Part shown: in pieces, positions 43,714-52,399 of the stretch
Numbering within the stretch: the first letter of the stretch is position 1
How the letters are laid out: each line of letters begins with the position of its first letter
From: Rubrivirga marina
GTDB lineage: Bacteria > Bacteroidota > Rhodothermia > Rhodothermales > Rubricoccaceae
Assembly (NCBI RefSeq): GCF_002283365.1
Contig: NZ_MQWD01000001.1
Span: 3,483,951 to 3,547,950 of the forward strand
Reading direction: 5' to 3'
DNA length: 64,000 nucleotides
Position numbers and translations under genes: made by a program
Notes under the pieces: model-generated
Seen by the model: only the letters and a program-made list of their open reading frames with translations
Database searches by the model: none
Told to the model about the DNA's origin: nothing

Positions 43714-43822
43714 GGGGCGCCAATCGGGTGGGCGGGTTGTACCTCCACCCCGCCTCCGTGGTCCGCCCCCCTCCGCCTGACTGCGCGACCTCCGGTTCAG
43801 CGCCGAGGCGGGCAGGGTCGGC

Positions 43823-45265
43823 TTATCCGTCGGCGTCCTCCCCCAGCAGGTCGAGCAGCAGACGGACGCCGAACCCGCTCGCCCCCTTCGGCCGGTAGCC
43901 GTACGCGCTATCCAAAAATGCCGGACGCGCGAGGTCGACGTGTGCCCACGGGTAGGCCGGCTCCCCGTCGTCGTCGCGCGTGAAGTGCTCCAGGAAGGCG
44001 CCGGCCGTGATCGTCCCGGCCATCCGGCCCCCGATGTTGGAGAGGTCGGCGACGTCGCTCTCGAGCTGGTCGGCGTAATGAGGGTAGAGCGGGAGCGGCC
44101 AGCAGAGGTCGCCCGTCCGCTCGCCCGCCCGGCGGACGCGCCCGGCGAACGCCTCCTCGTCGGGCCGCGCGATGACGGCCGCGACGCGCTCGCCGAGGGC
44201 GATGCCCTGCGCGCCCGTGAGCGTCGCGGCGTCGAGGACCCAGCGGGGGCCGAGGCTTCGGGCATGGCTGAGCGCGTCGGCGAGGAGCAGGCGCCCCTCG
44301 GCGTCCGTGTTCATCACCTCGACCGTCGTTCCCGAGTGCATCGTGAGCACGTCGCCCGGGGCGAAGGCCCGGCCGCCGGGCCGGTTGTCCGACATCGGCA
44401 GGAGGCCGACCACCCGCACCGGCAGCCCGAGGCGGGCGGCGCCGACGAGGGCCCCGGCCACGGCCGCCCCTCCCGCCATGTCGGCCTTCATCTTGTCCAT
44501 CGAGTCCTTCGTCGGCTTGAGCGACAGCCCGCCCGTGTCGTACGTGACGGTCTTCCCGACGAGGACCACGGGTGCGTCCGCCTCGGTGCCCTCCGGCGCC
44601 CACTCGAGCGTCACGAACCGCGGCGGGTCGAGGCTGCCCCGGTTCACGCCGAGCAGCCCGCCCATCCCCTCCGCCTCGATCCGGCCCTCGTCCCAGACCT
44701 CAACGCGGAGCCCGGCGGCCTCGGCCGCCTCGGCGATCCGGTCGGCGAGAGCAGCCGGCATCTTCGCGTCCGGCGGCGTGTTGACGAGGTCCCGGGTCCA
44801 GTTCGTCACGTCGGCCCGGACGTCGGCGGCCTCGATGGCACCGCGAAGCGAATCGGTCGCGTCGGGATCGGAAACGAAGAGCCGGATCTCCGCCGCGTCG
44901 GCGCCGGATTTGTAGTCGAGGTAGCGGTAGGCGCCGAGGCGGAAGCCCTCGACCAACGCGGCGGCGACCTCGGGCGGGGCCTCCTCGGGGAGACGGAGCG
45001 TGGCCTCCTCCGCCTCCAGCGACGCGACCAGGCCGGCAGCGGACGCCGCGGCCCACCGCCAGCGCTCCAGGCCCGGCTCGTCCCCGAGGCGGACGAAGAC
45101 GATCGGCGACCGCCCGGCGGCCGGGCTGATCACCGGCGCCTTCGTCTTCTCCGCGATGGCGAGTGCCGACGCGGCCTCCGGGACGTCCGGCAGCGGCCCC
45201 TCGTCAGCGAGGACCACCACCTCGACGCCGCGCACGTCCGAGTCGAGAAACGACGTGGATGTCAT
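43823..45265 (-). CDS. pepA: leucyl aminopeptidase (M17)
   Basis: Removes N-terminal amino acids, two-metal cytosolic enzyme. 480 residues. Metal and catalytic residues: Lys and Asp in VGKTVTYDTGGLSLKPTKD, Lys/Asp in MKADMAGGAAVAGAL, the hallmark NTDAEGRLLLADAL, and VLDAATLTGAQGIALG. N-terminal domain VLADEGPLPDVPEAASAL is variable as in the family; C-terminus GASGFGVRLLLDLL is typical. Starts (ATG 45265) directly after the nrnA-like stop (TAGATG), so the two are co-translated. Confidence 0.95.
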   Translation of the reverse strand: MTSTSFLDSDVRGVEVVVLADEGPLPDVPEAASALAIAEKTKAPVISPAAGRSPIVFVRLGDEPGLERWRWAAASAAGLVASLEAEEATLRLPEEAPPEVAAALVEGFRLGAYRYLDYKSGADAAEIRLFVSDPDATDSLRGAIEAADVRADVTNWTRDLVNTPPDAKMPAALADRIAEAAEAAGLRVEVWDEGRIEAEGMGGLLGVNRGSLDPPRFVTLEWAPEGTEADAPVVLVGKTVTYDTGGLSLKPTKDSMDKMKADMAGGAAVAGALVGAARLGLPVRVVGLLPMSDNRPGGRAFAPGDVLTMHSGTTVEVMNTDAEGRLLLADALSHARSLGPRWVLDAATLTGAQGIALGERVAAVIARPDEEAFAGRVRRAGERTGDLCWPLPLYPHYADQLESDVADLSNIGGRMAGTITAGAFLEHFTRDDDGEPAYPWAHVDLARPAFLDSAYGYRPKGASGFGVRLLLDLLGEDADG

Positions 45266-46378
45266 CTAGCGCGAGCCGCCGAATTGGGCGAGGAGGGCGA
45301 GGTCGGAGTCCGAGAGCTCGCGGTCGCCGTCCTCCTCGTTCGCCAGCACGTGCGGGTCGACGGCCACGTGCCGCGGCGCGGCGTCGATGACCTGCTTCAT
45401 CGTCCGCGCGAGTTGACCGTCCTTGACGAAGGCGCCCGACGCGTTCGGGTGGCCTCCGCCGCCAAACTTGGTCGCCCAGCCGTTGATCGGGCAGTCGCCC
45501 TTGGAGCGGAACGAGAGCTTGACGCCCGACGGGAGTTCGAGGAAGATGACCGCCGCGAGGACGCCGTCGAGCGCGAGGCCGTAGTTGATCAGGCCCTCCG
45601 TCTCGTCGAAGAAGGCGCCGGAGCTCCGGATCATGTCCTGCGTCACGAAGAGCGTCGCCAGTCGGCCGTCGTAGTGCGTCGTGATCGTGCCGAGCGCGGA
45701 CGACAGCAGCGCGAGCCCCTCGCGGCTCCGGCCGTCGAAGATCGAGACGTGAATCGGCTCCGGCCGGAGGTCGCCGCGGTCCAGGATGTCGGCGACGACG
45801 GCGTGCGTGCGCGGCGTCGTGGCGCTGTAGCGGAACGAGCCCGTGTCGGTCATGATGCCGACGTAGAGCGCCGTCGCCACGGCCCGGCCGATGAGCTCGG
45901 GGTCGATGCCCGCGATGAGGTCGTAGGCGATCTCCGCCGCCGCCGCCGCGTCGGTCCGCACGCAGGCCGCGTCGAACCACGTCTCGGGGTCGGGGTGGTG
46001 GTCGAGCAGGAGGACGGGCTTCCCGGACTTCCGGAACACCCCCCCCACGTCGCCGAGACGGTGCTGGGCGTTGGCGTCGACCACAAGGAGCGCGTCGGCG
46101 CGGGCGACGGCCTCGGCCTGGGTGAGGTCGCCGGACTCGTAGACGTGGAGGAACCCGTCGGGCTGCTCCTCGGCCAGCCAGTCCTGGTTGCGCGGGACGC
46201 GGTCGGCGTTGAGGATCATCACCGACTTGCCGAGCGCCCTGAGGGCACGCCCGATCGCGATCTCAGTGCCGAGGGCGTCGCCGTCGGGCCGGAGGTGCGT
46301 CGTGATCACGACGCGGTCGGCGGCGACGAGGGCGTCGCGGACGGCGGCGAGGTCGGGCGAGTCGCGGACGGGGATCAT
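45266..46378 (-). CDS. nrnA: DHH/DHHA1 phosphoesterase, NrnA-type (nanoRNase / pAp phosphatase)
   Basis: Degrades short RNA oligomers and may dephosphorylate pAp. 370 residues. DHH domain: TTHLRPDGDALGTEIAIGRA, VVDANAQHRLGD, LLLDHHPDPETWFD and TALYVGIMTDTGSFRYSATT; DHHA1 domain: FGGGGHPNASGAFVKDG. Distinct from RecJ by length. ATG 46378 is preferred over upstream open frame. Directly precedes pepA. The symbol follows family assignment, not proof of substrate. Confidence 0.9.
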   Translation of the reverse strand: MIPVRDSPDLAAVRDALVAADRVVITTHLRPDGDALGTEIAIGRALRALGKSVMILNADRVPRNQDWLAEEQPDGFLHVYESGDLTQAEAVARADALLVVDANAQHRLGDVGGVFRKSGKPVLLLDHHPDPETWFDAACVRTDAAAAAEIAYDLIAGIDPELIGRAVATALYVGIMTDTGSFRYSATTPRTHAVVADILDRGDLRPEPIHVSIFDGRSREGLALLSSALGTITTHYDGRLATLFVTQDMIRSSGAFFDETEGLINYGLALDGVLAAVIFLELPSGVKLSFRSKGDCPINGWATKFGGGGHPNASGAFVKDGQLARTMKQVIDAAPRHVAVDPHVLANEEDGDRELSDSDLALLAQFGGSR

Positions 46379-46404
46379 GGGAGGCGGGCAGGCAGCGGGG
46401 CAAG

Positions 46405-47847
46405 CTACGGGTGACTCGGCGCGGGCTCCGGCCTCTCCGCCTCGGTAGGCTCCTCGGCACAATCGGAGGCGTCGTCGGCCGGGCCCGGCGTGTCGTCGAG
46501 GCGGGGGTCGTGGGACCCACCGCCGCGGCCGTGCTCGGTCGGCGCCGTCGCGAGGAGCGGCTGGCGGACACGCTCGCCGCGGTCGGTCGTCAGGATGATC
46601 CGCGGGCCGCGGTCGTACGTCACGTAGTTGTAGAGCCAGTTGACGAAGACCGAGATCCGGTTCCGGAAGCCGACGAGCTTGACGAGGTGGACGAGCAGCC
46701 AGCCCATCCACGCGAGGAAGCCGGTCAGTTTGAGCCCGCCCGGCGTCTGGAGCACGGCCGCATTCCGCCCGATCGTCGCCATCATCCCGAGGTCGTGGTA
46801 CACGAAGGGCTCGTCGGCGGTCTGCCCGGAGGTCATCCGTTCGATCAGCCGGGCGGCGTGGCGGCCCTGCTGGATCGCGACCTGGGCCACCTGAGGGTAG
46901 AGCTCGCCGTCGGGGTCGCTCGCACCGGACGCGTCGCCGACGACGAACACGCGGTCCTGACCCGGCACCCGAAGCGTGGCGTCGACCACGACGCGCCCGC
47001 CCTTCGTCTGCTCCAACCCAAGCGCGTCCGCCAGCGGGTTGGCCTGGACGCCGGCGGCCCAGACGACCGTCGCGGCATCGATCCGGCTCCCGTCGGTCAG
47101 TTCCACGCCGTCGGCGTCGACGCGGGCCACGTTCTCGCCGAATCGCAACTCGGCGCCCTTCTTCTCGAGCGCCTCGCGCGTGTACTGGCGGAGGTCGGCG
47201 TCGTACCCGGCGAGCGGCTGGCGGAGGCCGTCGACCAGCACGACGCGCGCCCGCTCCACGTCGACCGTCGGGAAGTCCTCGGCGAGCACGTGGAAGAGCT
47301 CGCGGAGCGCGCCGGCCATCTCGACGCCCGTCGGCCCGCCCCCGACCACGACCGTCGTCAACGCGCCCTCGTCGATCCGCCCCGGGTCGCGGGCGACGGC
47401 CTCGAACTGGCTAAGCACGTGACCCCGGAGGGCGATCGCGTCCGGCACGTTCTTAATCGGGAAGGCGTGCTCGAACGCGCCCTCGACGCCGTAGAACGCC
47501 GTCGACGCGCCGGGCGCGAGGACGAGCACGTCGTAGGGGACGGCCTCGCCGGTGTCGAGGTGGAGCGTCCGGGCCTCGAGGTCCGCGCCCGTCACGAGCC
47601 CGAGGCGGACGTCGGCGTTCCGCTGGTCGCGGACGATGTGCCGGATCGGCTGCGTGATGTCCGACGTGTCGAGGCCGGCCGTCGCGACCTGGTACAGCAG
47701 CGGCTGGAACTTGTGGTAGTTGTTCCGATCCACGAGGAGCACGTCGACGGCCGCCGTCTTGAGGGCGAGGACGCATTCGAGCCCGCCGTGCCCGGCGCCG
47801 ACGACGACGACGCGGGGGCGGGTGCCCGGGGGGAGGTCGAGGGCCAT
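46405..47847 (-). CDS. ndh: type II NADH dehydrogenase (NDH-2)
   Basis: Non-pumping NADH:quinone oxidoreductase on the inner face of the membrane. 480 residues. FAD site VVVVGAGHGGLECVLALK, NNYHKFQPLLYQVATAGLD (family mark), TTVVVGGGPTGVEMAGAL NAD site, VFVVGDASGASDPDGELYPQ, VAIQQGRHAARLI. C-terminal hydrophobic helices (LTGFLAWMGWLLVHLVKLV) anchor it; a Pro/Glu-rich tail of about 40 residues is extra. ATG 47847 starts at the family N-terminus. Complex I also occurs in this genome, so NADH entry is branched. Confidence 0.95.
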   Translation of the reverse strand: MALDLPPGTRPRVVVVGAGHGGLECVLALKTAAVDVLLVDRNNYHKFQPLLYQVATAGLDTSDITQPIRHIVRDQRNADVRLGLVTGADLEARTLHLDTGEAVPYDVLVLAPGASTAFYGVEGAFEHAFPIKNVPDAIALRGHVLSQFEAVARDPGRIDEGALTTVVVGGGPTGVEMAGALRELFHVLAEDFPTVDVERARVVLVDGLRQPLAGYDADLRQYTREALEKKGAELRFGENVARVDADGVELTDGSRIDAATVVWAAGVQANPLADALGLEQTKGGRVVVDATLRVPGQDRVFVVGDASGASDPDGELYPQVAQVAIQQGRHAARLIERMTSGQTADEPFVYHDLGMMATIGRNAAVLQTPGGLKLTGFLAWMGWLLVHLVKLVGFRNRISVFVNWLYNYVTYDRGPRIILTTDRGERVRQPLLATAPTEHGRGGGSHDPRLDDTPGPADDASDCAEEPTEAERPEPAPSHP

Positions 47848-48019
47848 GGTCGCATCGGGGGTGTCCGGTGCGTACGGTCGGGAGGCGCCGGGGTTGGCCC
47901 CCCGGAGTGAAGGCTCGGGGGACATCCCGGTAGCGCTTCGGGCATCGCCGGAACCGCCGAATTGCACTGGCGGAATTCTCTTGGATCCCTCACCTTGCGG
48001 TCCTCACACGATTGGTCGC

Positions 48020-48154
48020 ATGTCCCCCCGTTTCTGGATCCCCGCCGCCGTGTCGGCGGCCACCGTCCCCCTCACCCTCGGCGCCCTCCTGTGGCGCGGG
48101 CGCGTCCTCGCCCGCCGCTTCCGGACGGCCGACCCGTTCACGCCAGGCCGCTAG
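48020..48154 (+). CDS. possible small membrane protein
   Basis: 44 residues: MSPRFWIPAAVSAATVPLTL then GALLWRGRVLARRF, one transmembrane helix and a basic tail. It lies in the 310-bp gap between the NDH-2 start and the secreted protein at 48158-49198, beginning 172 bp from the NDH-2 start. No homologue recognised and the leader is weak, so it could be chance. Confidence 0.35.
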   Translation: MSPRFWIPAAVSAATVPLTLGALLWRGRVLARRFRTADPFTPGR

Positions 48155-48157
48155 GGC

Positions 48158-49198
48158 TCAGAAGCCCTGCGCGTCGGTGAGCAGCACCCGCCACCGCCCC
48201 GCGTCGTCGCGGCGGACGGTCACGACGCTGAGCACCGACATCCCGCCGACTGGGGCCGCCCCACGCAGCACGACGTGCGTGAGTTCGCCATCGTCGACGC
48301 GCCCGACGACGGTCCGCTCGGAGTCCGGCGGCCCCCACACGCCGAGCGCGTCGAGGCCCGCGAAGTGGAGCGACGCGAGGTCCGGCGGTGCGAGCCCCTC
48401 GAGATCGTCCGGGACACGCCCGAGCACGTCAGCCGCGGTGAACGACGCCTCTTGGATCCCGTCCCGCACCCACACCGTGGGGCCGTCGAGGCGGAGGATC
48501 CCGAGGGCGTCCGGCCGGAGGGCGTCGAGCGCGTCAGGGTGCAGCGCCTCGACCGCGGCGCCCCACTGGCGGGCCGCGACGGCGCGGACGAACGCGAGGG
48601 CGGCCGCCTGTGCGGTGCCGTCGGCGGAGAGCGGCGTGACGGTCGGTGACGGCACCGCCGGCTCCATCGGCAAGCGCTCCGCGGGGGGCAGGGTCGACGT
48701 CCGGCCGCCCCCGGTCCCTGTCTGGATCGGCGGGGACGCGAGGCCGGTGGACTCGCCCCGGAGGTCGGCGGCGAGGCGGGCGGCCTCGGCCGCGGCGAGG
48801 CCCGGCAGAAGAATGAGGCCGTTCGCCACGGCGCCTTCCACCCTGGGGACCCCGACCACTCGCCCCTCATGCACCACGGCGAGCGCCTGTCCTCTCGCGT
48901 CCTCGGTGGTGCGTGCGAGCTCAAGCGCCGCGACCGGATCGAGCCACACGGACACGACGGCGGTCCCGTCTTCGTCCTCCTCGAGCCCCACCGTCTGGAT
49001 CGCGTCGAGGGGCACCTCCAGCACGGGCGCCCCGAGATGGACCACCCCGCCGGCGGCGGTCGCCAGCGGAGCACGGTGGACGCCCGTCGTGTCCCCCGAC
49101 GCGGTCGAAGACACAACGGCGTGGAGGCGGAGACCCGCCTGAGCGTGGAGTGGGAACGCCCACAGAGCGAGGCCGAGAGCGAGGAGCGGACGGGTCAT
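48158..49198 (-). CDS. secreted protein of unknown function
   Basis: 346 residues. Signal peptide MTRPLLALGLALWAFPLHAQ (ATG 49198). The mature part alternates beta-rich segments (GTAVVSVWLDPVAALELART, LAVVHEGRVVGVPRVEGA) and a C-terminal domain of about 130 residues that begins AAALAFVRAVAARQWGAAVE and ends VSVVTVRRDDAGRWRVLLTD-like, resembling SnoaL/NTF2-type accessory folds. No motif for an enzyme. Stop is 3 bp from the convergent small ORF's stop. Confidence 0.7.
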   Translation of the reverse strand: MTRPLLALGLALWAFPLHAQAGLRLHAVVSSTASGDTTGVHRAPLATAAGGVVHLGAPVLEVPLDAIQTVGLEEDEDGTAVVSVWLDPVAALELARTTEDARGQALAVVHEGRVVGVPRVEGAVANGLILLPGLAAAEAARLAADLRGESTGLASPPIQTGTGGGRTSTLPPAERLPMEPAVPSPTVTPLSADGTAQAAALAFVRAVAARQWGAAVEALHPDALDALRPDALGILRLDGPTVWVRDGIQEASFTAADVLGRVPDDLEGLAPPDLASLHFAGLDALGVWGPPDSERTVVGRVDDGELTHVVLRGAAPVGGMSVLSVVTVRRDDAGRWRVLLTDAQGF

Positions 49199-49247
49199 GG
49201 GCGAGCAAAGGCCATGCTCCCAACGGCCGCGCCGCTCGCTTCGCACG

Positions 49248-49553
49248 TCACTCCTCGGGATCCGCCCGCGGCGGTGCGGCGCGCTCGCCCGTGTCCTTCG
49301 GCCCCTCGATGGGGTGGTGGCCGTGGTGGTCGCCGTGCTGCTTGACGTAGCGCCGGTTGTACTCGCGCTCGTACTCCTCGTCAACGTCCTTCCCCTCCTG
49401 CACGCGGTCGAACGCCGGGTGGTCGGGGTCGAGGCGGACGTCGGCCTCGTCGGGCTCGTTGAAGAGCCGCATGGCCTGAGGCTGCTCGCCGTCAGAGACC
49501 TCGGGGTCGCGGTCCTCCTCCGGGTCGAGGGGCGTGTCGGGCTCGGTGCTCAT
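49248..49553 (-). CDS. acidic hypothetical protein, His-rich tail
   Basis: 101 residues, mostly disordered by composition: Asp/Glu/Pro-rich (STEPDTPLDPEEDRDPEVSD), then RLFNEPDEADVRLDPDHPAF, then KQHGDHHGHHPIEG with five His in a short run, possibly metal-binding. No family. ATG 49553 follows GGACCCCC. It stands alone between the secreted protein and rseP, with 49 bp before the former. Confidence 0.6.
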   Translation of the reverse strand: MSTEPDTPLDPEEDRDPEVSDGEQPQAMRLFNEPDEADVRLDPDHPAFDRVQEGKDVDEEYEREYNRRYVKQHGDHHGHHPIEGPKDTGERAAPPRADPEE

Positions 49554-49643
49554 GGGGGTCCGGGAGTGGCGGGCGTCTGCTACGCCCGGCCCCCGCCAAC
49601 GTTCGCCCGAGGCGGGAGGCCCGGGATCGTCCGCCTCGGCGCG

Positions 49644-51077
49644 CTATCCGAAGATGCGGACGGCGTCGTTGAAGATCACGAACACCATGAGCGCCAGGAT
49701 CAGCGCGACACCCAACTGCTGGACCACCATCCGCACCTTCAGCGACGGCTCGCGGCGGACGATGCCCTCGTAGGCGAGGAACACCAGGTGGCCGCCGTCA
49801 AGGGCCGGGATCGGGAGGATGTTGAACACGGCGAGTGCGATCGAGAGGTACGCCACGAACCGCCAGAAGGCGCGGAGCCCCAGGTCGGCGGCCTCCTTGG
49901 ACTGCTTGGCGATCATGATCGGCCCGCCGACGTTGTCGCGGACGCTCTCGCGACCCGTGACCAGCTTGCCGATGAACGCGAACGTGGCCGTCACGTTGCC
50001 GACGGTCTGGTCGACGCCCGCCGCCACCGACTCGCCGAGGCCGAGCCGCTCGATCCGCTGGCCCACCGCCGTCTGGTCGACGCCGACCCCGAGCAGGTAG
50101 CCGTCGCCGGCCGCCCGGGGCGCGACCTCGGCGCGGTAGATGGCCGCCGCGCCGCGCTGCTCGACGAGCGTGGCGCCCTCGCCGGCCGGGCCGAGCGAGT
50201 CGGGGCGGGCCCACGTGATCTCGACGGTCCGGCCCTCGCTCGCCGCGACCTGCTCCGTGAGCCGGTTCCACGACGGCGTCGGCTCGCCGCCGATCGAGAG
50301 GACCCGGTCGCCCTTGCGGATGCCCGCGCCGTCGGCCGGGGAGCCCGGGGCGACGGACGCGAGGACGGGGGGGAACCGGGGCCCCGCGCCGAACAGGGCC
50401 TCGAACGAGGGCTCCGCGCCCGCCCGCTCCATCTCCGTCGCCCGGCGGGACAGCCGCGAGGCGAGGCCGTCCGGCCCCGTGAGTTCCACCTCGCCCCCCT
50501 CACGGCGGACCGTGAGCGAGAACGGGTCGCCCGAGAGGGTCTCCGGCGTGAAGACGGCCTCGAACCGCTCGATCGGCTCGCCGTTGACGCCGACGATCCG
50601 GTCGCCCGTCCGCAGGCCCATCTCGGAGGCGATCGTCCCGTCCGTCACCTCGACCGGCACGTTCTCGGCTGGGGTGTACGACTGGCCGTACACGAACGCG
50701 AGCGCCCCGAACAGGACCACCGCGAACACGAGGTTGAAGATGACGCCAGCCGAGATCACGATGCTCCGCTGCCAGACCGGCTTCGACCGGAACTCGTCGG
50801 GCTGGGGCTCGCTCTCGAGGCCCTCGGCGTCGAGGCTCTCGTCGACCATCCCCGCGATCTTGACGTAGCCGCCGAGCGGGACGGCGCCGACCCGGTACTC
50901 CGTGTCGCCCACCTTCTTGTAGAACAGGTTCGGCGGGAAGCCGAGCGAGAACGCGTCGACGCGCATCCCGAAAAGGCGGGCGGCCAGGAAGTGGCCGAGT
51001 TCGTGGACGAACACGAGCACCCCCAGGGCCAGCGCGACCCAGAGGAAGTACGAGAACGAGTTGAGCAGGGCCTCCAT
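49644..51077 (-). CDS. rseP: site-2 intramembrane metalloprotease RseP
   Basis: Regulated intramembrane proteolysis, e.g. anti-sigma factor cleavage. 477 residues. Zinc motif HELGH in VFVHELGHFLAARLFGM near residue 25, C-terminal LDGGHLVFLAYEG, two PDZ domains (SEMGLRTGDRIVGVNGEPIE and GSPADGAGIRKGDRVLSIGG), and GNVTATFAFIGKLVTG. ATG 51077 at the conserved N-terminus. 24 bp after dxr, the usual arrangement dxr-rseP. Confidence 0.95.
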   Translation of the reverse strand: MEALLNSFSYFLWVALALGVLVFVHELGHFLAARLFGMRVDAFSLGFPPNLFYKKVGDTEYRVGAVPLGGYVKIAGMVDESLDAEGLESEPQPDEFRSKPVWQRSIVISAGVIFNLVFAVVLFGALAFVYGQSYTPAENVPVEVTDGTIASEMGLRTGDRIVGVNGEPIERFEAVFTPETLSGDPFSLTVRREGGEVELTGPDGLASRLSRRATEMERAGAEPSFEALFGAGPRFPPVLASVAPGSPADGAGIRKGDRVLSIGGEPTPSWNRLTEQVAASEGRTVEITWARPDSLGPAGEGATLVEQRGAAAIYRAEVAPRAAGDGYLLGVGVDQTAVGQRIERLGLGESVAAGVDQTVGNVTATFAFIGKLVTGRESVRDNVGGPIMIAKQSKEAADLGLRAFWRFVAYLSIALAVFNILPIPALDGGHLVFLAYEGIVRREPSLKVRMVVQQLGVALILALMVFVIFNDAVRIFG

Positions 51078-51101
51078 GAGATCGGGGTGACGGAGGGTCC
51101 G

Positions 51102-52298
51102 TCAGGCGGTGGTGAGCGCGCGGGCGTCGGCGGCGGCGCGGCGGGCGGCAGCGTCAACGGCGAGGAGGCCGTCGAGCGTGCCCGCGGGCCGGGCCGTCGC
51201 GAGGCCGACCTCGACGAGGCGGGGGACGTCGGTAAAACGTACGTCGCCGGTCAAGAATCGCGCCACGGCGACCTCGTTGGCGGCGTTGAGCGCGGCCGGG
51301 GCAGAGCCCCCCGCACGGAGCGCGTCGTAGGCGAGGCCGAGGCAGGGGAATCGGTCGGCGTCGACGGGTTCAAACGTCAGCGGGCCCGTCCGGGTCCAGT
51401 CGAGGCGAGGGTGCGGCGCGGCCCAGCGGTCGGGGAAGGCGAGGGCCACCTGGATCGGGACCCTCATGTCGGGCGGCCCGACCTGCGCCTTGGACGACCC
51501 GTCCACGAACTCGACGACCGAGTGGACGACCGATTGGGGGTGGACCACGACCTCGATCTGGTCGGCGTGGACCCCGAACAGCCAGCGGGCCTCGATCACC
51601 TCGAGGCCCTTGTTCATCATCGTCGCCGAGTCGACCGAGATCTTGGCGCCCATCGACCAGTTCGGGTGGGCGACGGCCTCCTCCGGCGAGATCGCGTCGA
51701 ACGTCTCCGCCGGACGCAGGCGGAACGGGCCGCCGGAGGCCGTGAGGATCAGCCGCTCGACCGAGCCGGCCGGCTCGCCGACGAGGCACTGGAAGAGCGC
51801 GGAGTGCTCCGAATCGACCGGGACGACCACGGCGCCGGACCGCGCCGCGGCGGCCTCGACGAGCGCGCCGGCCACGACGAGCGACTCCTTGTTGGCGAGC
51901 GCGACCGTCTTGCCGGCCTCGACGGCCGCGAGCGTCGGCCGGAGCCCCGCGGCCCCAACGATGGCGGCGACCACGACGTCAACCTCGGCCTCCTCGGCGA
52001 GCTCGCGGACGGCGTCGGTGCCGGCGGCGACCTCGACGCCGGTGCCGGCGAGGGCGTCGCGGAGGGCGCCGAGGTGGGCCTCATCGGCGATCACGACGTG
52101 ATCGGGGCGGACACGGCGGGCCTGCTCGGCGAGCTCCTGCCAGCGCGTCCCAGCCGCGAGTGCGGTGATCCGAAGCCGGTCTGGAAAGAGCGCGGCGACC
52201 TCGAGCGTCTGGACGCCGATCGAGCCCGTCGAGCCGAGCACGGCCACGGAGCGGGGGGCGTCCCCGCGTGGCGCGGGCGGTCGGAGGTCGGGGAGCAT
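51102..52298 (-). CDS. dxr: 1-deoxy-D-xylulose 5-phosphate reductoisomerase
   Basis: Second step of the MEP isoprenoid pathway. 398 residues. NADPH site VAVLGSTGSIGVQTLEV; KTVALANKESLVVAGAL; active site VPVDSEHSALFQCL, ILTASGGPFR, HPNWSMGAKISVDSATMMNK and GLEVIEARWLFGV; SVVHSVVEFVDGSSKAQ. ATG 52298 is chosen; an in-frame extension to 52406 has no similarity. A TATCTTGG box lies at 52347-52354 on the minus strand, 49 bp upstream. Divergent from the TPR gene. Confidence 0.96.
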   Translation of the reverse strand: MLPDLRPPAPRGDAPRSVAVLGSTGSIGVQTLEVAALFPDRLRITALAAGTRWQELAEQARRVRPDHVVIADEAHLGALRDALAGTGVEVAAGTDAVRELAEEAEVDVVVAAIVGAAGLRPTLAAVEAGKTVALANKESLVVAGALVEAAAARSGAVVVPVDSEHSALFQCLVGEPAGSVERLILTASGGPFRLRPAETFDAISPEEAVAHPNWSMGAKISVDSATMMNKGLEVIEARWLFGVHADQIEVVVHPQSVVHSVVEFVDGSSKAQVGPPDMRVPIQVALAFPDRWAAPHPRLDWTRTGPLTFEPVDADRFPCLGLAYDALRAGGSAPAALNAANEVAVARFLTGDVRFTDVPRLVEVGLATARPAGTLDGLLAVDAAARRAAADARALTTA

Positions 52299-52399
52299 AG
52301 GCGACGCCGCACGAACGGCGCGTCCGGGTCGTTGACGGCGAGCCCCCCAAGATAGCGGCTGCCGTCGCCTACCTTGGCCCTGCCTGCCCCCGCCTGCCC